Below, one piece after another: positions 6,845 through 15,500 of a stretch of 64,000 nt of DNA (position 1 is the first letter of the stretch; every line of letters begins with the position of its first letter). The notes under the pieces are model-generated. The model made no database searches. It had not been told where the DNA came from and saw nothing but the letters and a program-made list of their open reading frames with translations. A program made the position numbers and the translations under genes. The stretch spans positions 50,786 through 114,785 of the forward strand of contig NZ_BAFX01000023.1 of the NCBI RefSeq assembly GCF_000308815.1. The letters are read 5' to 3'. This stretch comes from Nocardia concava NBRC 100430 (GTDB taxonomy: Bacteria > Actinomycetota > Actinomycetes > Mycobacteriales > Mycobacteriaceae).

Positions 6845-8383
6845 TCAACTACCGCTTCGGTCGCGATAGCGCTGCGTGAACCCGGCGATGTAGACATTCG
6901 GCGGCACCGAGGACGAGGACGCTTCGATCACTCCGTCGTCGGCAATGTAGTAAATGGCCCGGCCGAGCATGATCTCTCCGGGTTGAGTCGGCACATAGAC
7001 CATCCAACCGGCGTCGATTCGATCCGCGGTCAGTTGGTCCAGGGGATACCCGGTGGTATCCGCGCCGCTGTTTCGAATATGCCTGGCCACCTGCTCGATT
7101 GCGTCGATTCGAGACAGCGGCGGCAGCACCACGAAGGTGCGCAGCCCGGCGAGCGAGAACTGGTTCAGCGCGGCGTCGACATCGAATCGACTGGGATCGA
7201 AAGCGGCGGAGATGGTCTCGAAGGTGACGACTCCAGCCTCCGCTGCTGCCACCAGGGTCGCGACGGCGGTCCTCGTGAGGTCACTCACAGGCTGTTCGGT
7301 AGCCGTCGCGAGCACATTCGTGATGATGTCGACCGTAGCCTCGGCGGTCCAAATTCCAGGCACCGCTTCGGCCAGACCTGGTCCGGTCGGGGATTCGCCG
7401 CGATGCCAGTTTCCGTTCTCCCACCAATAGCAGAACGACAGCAGGCCCGAGACCGATCGGGGGTTGAGAATGGCGTCGGTGATCCAATCCGGCGCGCCCG
7501 CATAGAGTTCGGGTAGCGGCTTGCCCTGGTTGTATGCGGCGTCCAGTGCCGGTGCGTTCCAGACGCCGCCGGAGATGACGGCGCGATCGCCGGGCAGCAC
7601 ATACAGGGTGCTTCCGCTGCGCTGAGCGCCCTCGAACCAGGCCAGCGCGGGCAATATGCGCGGCCCCTGGGGGGAACCGAGGGCCGCGTAGGCGGCCGCC
7701 ATGGCGGTCCATCGAGCCCAAAGCAGTGGCAGCGGAGGGAAATCCGTGGTGCTCACCTCGCCACGGATGCCCTTGCCACGGTCGATGCGAGCCTGTTCGG
7801 CCGCGACCCGGGGCGAACGCTGCTGCCGGCCTTCATTGCCGACGTAGGCGGCCAGCCATACCGGTAGTCGGTCGCGCGGGTACTCCTGCAGGTCCGCACG
7901 GTAGGCCTCGGCTGGGAAGAGTTGATCGTCGGGAAACGGTTCGTCGCCGTAGTCATAGTCGGTCTGGATCTCACCCGAATTGGTGATGATGAGCCGCATG
8001 CGCCACCACGGCCCGGTGGGGAGCTGTGCGGCGATTTCGCGCTGCTCCTGCACAGCGAGCAACGTGGCCTGCGAAGGTTCGGCGCGCACGCCGCGTCCGT
8101 TCGCCGAGTACGCCACATTCCACGCCTGCGCGGCGACCGTCCAGGCGAAGACGGCATCGATGCGTTCCCAGCCCTCCGGTCCGTCCGCCGCGAGCTCGCG
8201 GGCGATCTGGTGCGTCAGCTCACGTGCTTGCTCGGTGATCTGCTTCTCGTCGACGACCGCCGAAGGACCCGGATGTGAGATGACATCGAACGCGGGAGCC
8301 TCGTTACCGCTGGCCTGCACGAACGAGGACATGAATTCCTTGAAGAATTCCTCGTCCTGATTTCCGTCCTGCGGCTTGCTCAC
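6845..8383 (-). CDS. Two-domain immunity-like protein with YezG-like N-terminal half
   Basis: A 512-residue protein with a GTG start after GAGGGGAG. Residues ~65-190 resemble the YezG fold: 'GPEGWERIDAVFAW', 'WWRMRLIITNSGEIQTDYDY', then AYRADLQEYPRDRLPVWL. The middle region (about 210-410) is Ala/Trp-rich and unknown. The C-terminal ~90 residues (from DAIEQVARHI) look like a small immunity or YrhB-like domain, with LTADRIDAGWMVYVP and 'GRAIYYIADDGVIEASSSS'. There is no signal peptide or membrane segment. It is likely a fused, multi-specific immunity protein. Domain names for the last two parts are uncertain. Confidence 0.55.
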   Translation of the reverse strand: MSKPQDGNQDEEFFKEFMSSFVQASGNEAPAFDVISHPGPSAVVDEKQITEQARELTHQIARELAADGPEGWERIDAVFAWTVAAQAWNVAYSANGRGVRAEPSQATLLAVQEQREIAAQLPTGPWWRMRLIITNSGEIQTDYDYGDEPFPDDQLFPAEAYRADLQEYPRDRLPVWLAAYVGNEGRQQRSPRVAAEQARIDRGKGIRGEVSTTDFPPLPLLWARWTAMAAAYAALGSPQGPRILPALAWFEGAQRSGSTLYVLPGDRAVISGGVWNAPALDAAYNQGKPLPELYAGAPDWITDAILNPRSVSGLLSFCYWWENGNWHRGESPTGPGLAEAVPGIWTAEATVDIITNVLATATEQPVSDLTRTAVATLVAAAEAGVVTFETISAAFDPSRFDVDAALNQFSLAGLRTFVVLPPLSRIDAIEQVARHIRNSGADTTGYPLDQLTADRIDAGWMVYVPTQPGEIMLGRAIYYIADDGVIEASSSSVPPNVYIAGFTQRYRDRSGS

Positions 8384-8495
8384 GATGTCGCTCCCCTCGT
8401 CGACCGGGCGCTACGGGCCGCCCGTTCGGATACGTCTGCGACCCTACACATTCGCGAGGGGTGATTCAGATCCGGATTCGATGGTTGCCGCGAAT

Positions 8496-9353
8496 TCACT
8501 CGGCGGGCGGGCCGATGCGTCCGGAATCGGTGATTCGCAGGACACCCAGGGCGTCGAGCGCGGGATCGCCGGAGATCGCTACGTCCCAGCCGTTCTCGAT
8601 CCGCTGAGCACGAAGGTTCGCCGCAGCGGTGTCGACGCCCGCTCCCATGAGATAGAGGCGCACGCGATCGGTCGCCTCCTCTTCCACCATGCCGTCGGGC
8701 AGCGTGGCGTGCACCGGCCAGTCGCGGCTGGAGAAACCGAGGCGAGCTATTTCACGTGCCTTGCGGTCCTCGTAATCCTGCTCGGTTCGGTTTTGGAGGA
8801 GGATCCTCCAGATCGAGTCCCGCTTGTCCCAGCGGTAGAAGTACCGCTTACTCACGGCAAGAAGATTCACGGTGATCCGCGGCGGATCTTCCCGCTTCGT
8901 CATCTTGATGTTGCCGGTGTGTCCGTGCCTCCCGGGGAGGAACAGTGTGTAGGTCTGGTCGCGGGTATCTGCCCGGACGCGCTCGATGATGGTGGAGGGC
9001 AGATCGGTGAATCGGCGCGCCAGCTCGCTGATGTCGACTGTCGAGCCGGGCAAGGTCAGGTTGGCCGAGACCTTGTGAACCCGACCGTTGTATCCCTTGT
9101 CGAATCGATTGAAACCTTCACCGACCAGCTCGGTTTCGCTCCAGTACTCGGAGCCGTCCTCGACTGCGACGAAGCCCGCACCTTCCAGCAGTGAGAGCAT
9201 TTCCCGGGCCCGGCGGCGTCCGTGGGCGGCAACCGCCGCGGCTTGCCTGGTGCTGATCGGGTGGAGTGTGGACGACCATCCGCCTCGATAGCCCGTCGTC
9301 CCTTCGGGCTCGGTGACGGTGTTGCCGTGGGGAATGAACCACAGCGATCGCAT
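8496..9353 (-). CDS. Hypothetical immunity-island protein, 285 aa
   Basis: A soluble 285-residue protein with ATG at 9353 and an AAGGGG site upstream. I do not recognise the family with confidence. It contains an N-terminal 'REMLSLLEGAGFVAVEDG' helix-strand, a basic middle (KRYFYRWDKRDSIWRIL) and a C-terminal segment 'ADALGVLRITDSGRI'-like (DALGVLRITDSGRIG). It is transcribed away from the toxin polyprotein and ahead of the fused immunity-like gene. Context suggests an immunity or toxin-partner role, but nothing in the sequence proves it. Confidence 0.45.
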   Translation of the reverse strand: MRSLWFIPHGNTVTEPEGTTGYRGGWSSTLHPISTRQAAAVAAHGRRRAREMLSLLEGAGFVAVEDGSEYWSETELVGEGFNRFDKGYNGRVHKVSANLTLPGSTVDISELARRFTDLPSTIIERVRADTRDQTYTLFLPGRHGHTGNIKMTKREDPPRITVNLLAVSKRYFYRWDKRDSIWRILLQNRTEQDYEDRKAREIARLGFSSRDWPVHATLPDGMVEEEATDRVRLYLMGAGVDTAAANLRAQRIENGWDVAISGDPALDALGVLRITDSGRIGPPAE

Positions 9354-9588
9354 GGTGCCACCCCTTCCCGAGGCTGCTGGTTGATAGCCGGTTCGGATTT
9401 CCAGGTTGCCGTTCGGCGACTTCTATGGCAGCGTAGCGCAAGATCATCGACTGTTCGTTCGTGAAAACACCTGGTGGACAGTTGAATAGCTGACAAGTCG
9501 GTTCTGGTCCGGGGGCGGGAGTGACAGCACGGGGGCATCGGTCCGAAACCGCAGTTGAGCGCGTGTTTTTCGGATCGGGAGGCACGCG

Positions 9589-12500
9589 ATGATCTGGCGG
9601 CCACCCCTCGTCGGAACCCTCGGTTATCTCGTCGGCATGAAGTGGCCAGAAGGCAACGAGGACCTCATGTGGGGTCTTGCCGACGATTGGCGGTCCGCCG
9701 CAGCGCAACTCCAGGCCATCAAGGGCGATATCGACGACGCCATCTCCGCCGTGAAGGTCGCATACCCCGAGGGCGACGGCGGCAAGGAGATGATCAAGCA
9801 ACTCGAGACGCTGAAGTCCACCGGGGACCCTCAGGCGTTGTCGATCGACAACCTCGTCAAATGGTTCGACAGTGTCGCGTCGATGGCCGATGGCACGGGC
9901 ACCGAGCTCGAATACACGAAGCTCATGTTCCACGCGACCCTGCTCATAATGGCCACGGAAATGGCCATCGCCGCGGCATCGCTGTTCGCCGCGCCCGTCG
10001 AGGAAGCCGCTGTCGTCGCAGCCAACCGCGTCACCGTGCGGATCTTGATGAAGCGGTTGATCAACTACCTCGTCGGGCATGAGGTGAAGTGGGCCGAGCT
10101 CACCGGAATCAAGGCGGTTCTCGCGAAGTTCACGGTCGCCGCTTTCAACTTGGGTGCGGGTGCGGCCGTTGGTGCGGGGCTGGGGGCGGCCCCGGATATC
10201 GCGATTCAAGCGTGGCAGCGGTACGAGGGCCGACGCACGAAGTTCGACTGGGGTGAGGTTGGCACCATGGCCCTGGCCGGTGGTGTCGGTGGTCTGGTGG
10301 CCGCGCCGGTCGGTGCGGGGCTGGGCAAGGGACTGACAAGCGTTTTCAGTCCGCAAAAACGCCTCGGGACCATGACAGTCGCCGGTTTCCAGACCCTGGG
10401 CACCGGTGCGGTGGCCGGGTTGGCCGGTTGGGGCGCAGTCGCTTTGGCGACCGGTAACACCGAACTCGATCCCCGCATGATCACAGCAGGCGCTGTGGGC
10501 GGCCTCGGGTCCCATTTGATGAAGACTTACGGCGATACGAAAGCCCCCGCCGTCACCAATCCGACCGACACACAGCTGGCGAACCAGGCGCCCAGCTCGG
10601 AGATCCATCCGGCATCGGTGTCAGATATCAAGGCCGACACCGCTGTTCACGACGCGACCAACGATCATGGCAGTCAAAATCAGCCCGGAGCGAATTCTCC
10701 CGGCACCGCTCCGGTCGGCGCTCGCTCGGTCGAGCAGACGCCACACGCGGACAACGGGAACGGGCTCACGAACCTGCAGTCGGGCGGCAGTGGACCCGTA
10801 AGCCAAGTCCCCGCGAGCACTCACAATGGCGGAGCGCCAAGGGTTTCCGATGTCGCCCAACCCTCGGCTCCGGCACATACGACCGGCGGCCAGCCCGCGC
10901 CCGAAGGGCGGTCCGGGCCCGCCACGGCTACCCCGCGATCTGAGGCGCCGACGAATCCTGCGCCGGCAGCCGAAGCCCCCAAGGCGGGTGCGGCCCCAAC
11001 CCGCGATACCGGAATCGGTACGGGTACACAGGCGAAAGCGACTGGGCTCGAGGCGGCTACGCCCCGAGCCGACGCTGACCGAGCACAGGTTGCGCCGCAG
11101 GAGCATGCCGCGGGTCTGCCTCCAGAACGGTCCGAGACCGCTCGCCCGACAGATGAGCAGGCCACGCGCACACCGGAGGGCGACCGCACCGACACCGCGC
11201 GGCCCACCGACAGTGATCGGTCCGACACGTCGCACACCAAAGATGGTGACAAGCCCGAGAGCCGTATCGGCGGTCGACAAGACGACGCGGCGGCCGATCA
11301 TGACGCCACCGTCGGCAAAGGGCACGACAACTCGGACCAGTCATCGGACCGGGCCAACGATGCCAATCACGACGGACACGATCAGCCATCCCATGACACA
11401 CAGCAGCCGCACGATCACGAATCCCACGGGCCCGCGGAACATCCGGATCGTCCTGTGCTGCCGGAGGACCGGCCGATCACCGACGCGGAGCGGCTCCACG
11501 CTCAGGACGCGCTCGACCGGCTGGGCCACGAGGCCGACCCTTCGACGTTGCTGCACCGCGAGGACACCGACCAAGCCGGAGCACATAACCGGGCCCGGGA
11601 GAATCACGAGTGGTGGCATTCGCTGACCGAGGATCAGCAAGCCGCGATGACGCGGGTGCATCCACACGAAATCGGTAATGCCGACGGCATTCCGGCATCC
11701 GTGCGCGACCAGGCCAATCGCTTGTCCATCGCACGGGACATGGCCGACTTGCGTGCGAACAACCCACGGGTCGACAAGTTCACGAACAGGTTCTTCGATC
11801 CCGACGGCTACCGGGAGTACAAGAACCTGTCCAAGACCGTCGACAATCTGCGGCTGGCCGACAAACTCGCCGACGAATACGCGAAGGAGAACGGTGGTCA
11901 CCGGCCGCCGGTCGAGGTGCTCTCCTACGACGCGAGAGCGTTCAACGGTGAGGGCCGGGCTGTCGTCGCGTTCGGCAGTGTGGACAGAGCCTCAACGGTG
12001 TCGTACCACGTCCCGGGCATCACGACCACGGTCCGCAGCTTGAAGGTGAACCTGAACAACTCGTTCAACCACTTTTGGGAGACTTCGCGAAATACGAAGG
12101 ACCCCAGCGAGGTGGCGTCGATCGCCTGGATTGGCTACGACGCACCGAGCGGTCTTCCGAAGATCTTCAAGGAGATGGCCAACACCGATCTGGCCAAACG
12201 CGGCGGTCAGCTCCTGGCGCGAGATCTGGCTGCCTTCAACGAAACTCGGAAACAGAACGCCACACTGCCCGACGGCGCGGCCCAGCCGGATGTGCACGTC
12301 TTCGGCCACAGCTACGGTTCCACCACAACGAGTTTCGCCGGCGCGGGTGGTCGCCTGTCCGGCGAGGTCTCCACGATTACCCTGCTGGGTTCTCCCGGCG
12401 CGGGTCCTGTGCCGCATGCTTCCCGATTCGGCATCGGCGATAACGTGTTCGTCGCCAGCTCACCTCGGGACCCGGTGACCTGGATCGGCTCGAGCCACCC

Positions 12501-15500
12501 CGATGACATCTCCCGTGCCGCACCGGCTCTCGGTCTCGGACTGGGTCTGGACCCGTCGGTCGATTCATTCGGTGCGCGTCGCATCACTGCTCAATTCCCG
12601 GGCGGCTTGAGAACTCTCAGCGATATCGGCACCCACACCGGCTACTACAAGTTCCACGACGGTGACGGCCGCAGTGTTCCGAGTGAATCGCTCTACAACT
12701 TCGGCAAGATCGCCGCCGGCCTGCCGCATGAGGTCATCCCGGAGTTCGCACGCCCCGATCGCTCCGAACTCGGCGACTTCAAACGGACTTTCGGCTCCAC
12801 CCCGAACGACCCGGCCCACTTCCGCCCACCGGTCCACGACCCGGTCGAACGTGCTCCGCACGGCTACGACCGCATCGTCGAGGAGCACCGCAACCCCGAC
12901 CCGGTCGCCGAGCACACGCCGCAGCTCCCGGCAGAGCACCCACCATCGAACGACTGTGGACCGCAGGCTCTTCAGCATGCCCAAGAGCTGACCGGCAACC
13001 CGAACATCCACGTCCCCGACGATCCGCAGATATCCCAGCGGGGCATGTCCGCCGAAGAGCTCGAGAACGCCGCGGGCGCCCACATGCAGCCGATCGATAC
13101 TCCCGGTGTCCTGGCCGATCAGCTATACCGCATGGGAGATGGTGCGACCGCCATCGTCGTTGACGAGTACCGCGGCCCCGTCGACACCAACGGCGTCGGT
13201 GCCCACGCCTACACCGTCACCAACGACGGCGGCCTGCTCGTCATCCACGACTCCGCCCTCGGCGCAGGCCCGCACCCTTTCCCCGGCGATCGCACCAACG
13301 TCGCCAACACCCACGCGATCATCTACGACTCGCACGGAAACCCGTTGCAGCCCCGCGAATCCGGTACACCGGAGCATCCGGCCGCCAAGCGCCCGGAAGC
13401 CCGGATCGGTCAACCGGATTCACACCACGGCGTCCCCGACCACAACGGTCCATCGCACCTACCCGAGGGTGCTGAACCGCAGCGACCGAAGCTACCTGTC
13501 GAAGACAAGCCCTACTACGCGAACCCGCACTACGAAGACCCCGCCGCTTCACACGAATACGCTGCCAAGAACCGCATCAGCGACGGCGAGGTCCAGGACA
13601 TCCGCGCCGAGCAAACCGGGAAGCACCCCGAGATCTCCCGCCTGACGGATGCCGAGATCGACGCAATCCGCCGCAACCAGTTCTTCACCCTCAACGAGCC
13701 GGTCAACGACGCGACCCGCAACGGCAACACCCACACCCTGCACGATCGCGACGTCGAAATCCGCACGCTGGTCTCCGGTTACAACAAGCTTCCCGACCAT
13801 CACGGGGTTGTCTACCGATCCCTCTACATCGACGACCCGGTCAAACTCTCGCGATTCCTCGACGATTATCAGCAGGGCAAGACCCCGTTCGACCCCGGGT
13901 TCGCTTCCTCGGACAAGGAAGGCTCGATGCCCGGCGGCAATATCGAGCTGATCATCGACTCCAAGTTCGGGAAAGATATCTCTTGGGCATCGCGTCAGCA
14001 GGACGAAGTCGTCTTCCCCCCGGGCAACAAGTTCCTCGTCAAAGACCAATACCGAGTCACCGATCGCTACGGCAACGAGAAGTTCGTCATCGAACTGCAG
14101 GACCTAGGAAGGACAGAGCATGAACAAGGAGGAATTCGACCGGATCGCGCGGAAAGTGATGGAGCGCCGCAAGCCCCTGTCGCCGGAAGACCAGAAGTGG
14201 GCGGAGAAAATCCGTCAGCACACGGCCGACCTGGAGAAGAAGGGACGCCGCCCGGCCACCGAGGACCAGATCAAGATCTGGCAGGCGTGGGGCGAGTCGG
14301 AGATCACCCGGATCAACCGCGAGCAGGGCGAGACGGACTAGCTTCCGAGGCGCCACACCAGGATTCGCGGGAGCGATCTCCCCACCACGAACCTACGAAC
14401 GACGATGCGCATCCAAATGCCGAGCACGAACCCACCGCGCATGAACTGATTCACCCGGCAGAGCCGGAGGCTGTGGCGCCCGCGCACGATCCCATTCAGC
14501 GCTTCGATACGCCCGAAGCCGCGCGCCACTACGGTGACGAAACGCTCGCTCCGATCCGGGACACCATGTCCGAACCAGAGCTACGTGAGCTGCAGCGCTA
14601 CACGAAGAAGTCGTGGATCAACGAATTCCTGCGTGCAGAGAACCCGGTGAAGCTGCTTGCCAAGCTCGTCGAGGACGAAGGCCACTACCAGCAACTCAGG
14701 CGAGTCACCAACGGCAGCCCGATCATGCCGAAAGTGGAAGTGCTCGACCGGATTCTGGCCGAGCATCCAGACCCCCGCGATCCCCATCTCGATCCGCGCC
14801 TCCGCGCCACGATCGAGCATGTAGTCAACGATCCCAACCCGCACGGTCGGCTCCAGGAACTGTCGCGCAACGCCGACAAGCTGCCCGGGATGCGCGAATA
14901 CTTCGGCGGCGAACCGACCCTGGACGTCCTCCGATCCCAGGTTGAACACCTCGACCAAGCGATGAACCGCCCGATTCCCGAGGGCGTGGAGGTTTCCCGC
15001 GGAATCAGCATGCGAAGCCTGGACCGCTTCATCGGTGCGGACGGCCAACCACTGAACGGCCGCAACCCAATGTTGTTGAAGGGCACCGTCCAGACCGAGC
15101 ACGGCTATATGTCGACCAGCCTGGGCCCCACTCCACCTCAGGAGTTCAGGCTCAAAGTCCGTGTGGAACTGGAGGTTCCGGCGGACTCGAAGGGTGCATG
15201 GGTCGGCGACAAGGGCTTGGCCGGACCCGAGAACGAACTCATCCTCCAGCGTGGATCAAAATTCCTGATCACCGACGTCATCGAGGACCCCAAGGGCGCT
15301 CGCTACGACGACGGGTACGTCGACTACTTGGTCAAGGGCAAGCTCGTGCCGGCGGATTACGTCCACGAACCCAATCTCGAGGTCCCGCAAGCTCACGATC
15401 CGAATACGAAGCCGGACAAGCCGGGAGCTGATCGGGCCCGTCCGATCGATGGGTCCGACATAGACGTTCCGCTCCGGCTCGACAACGAGCCGCAACACCC

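Noticed and set aside
9118..10608. 496-codon minus frame across the toxin start
   Set aside because: Overlaps two better supported genes; no domain or ribosome-binding site.
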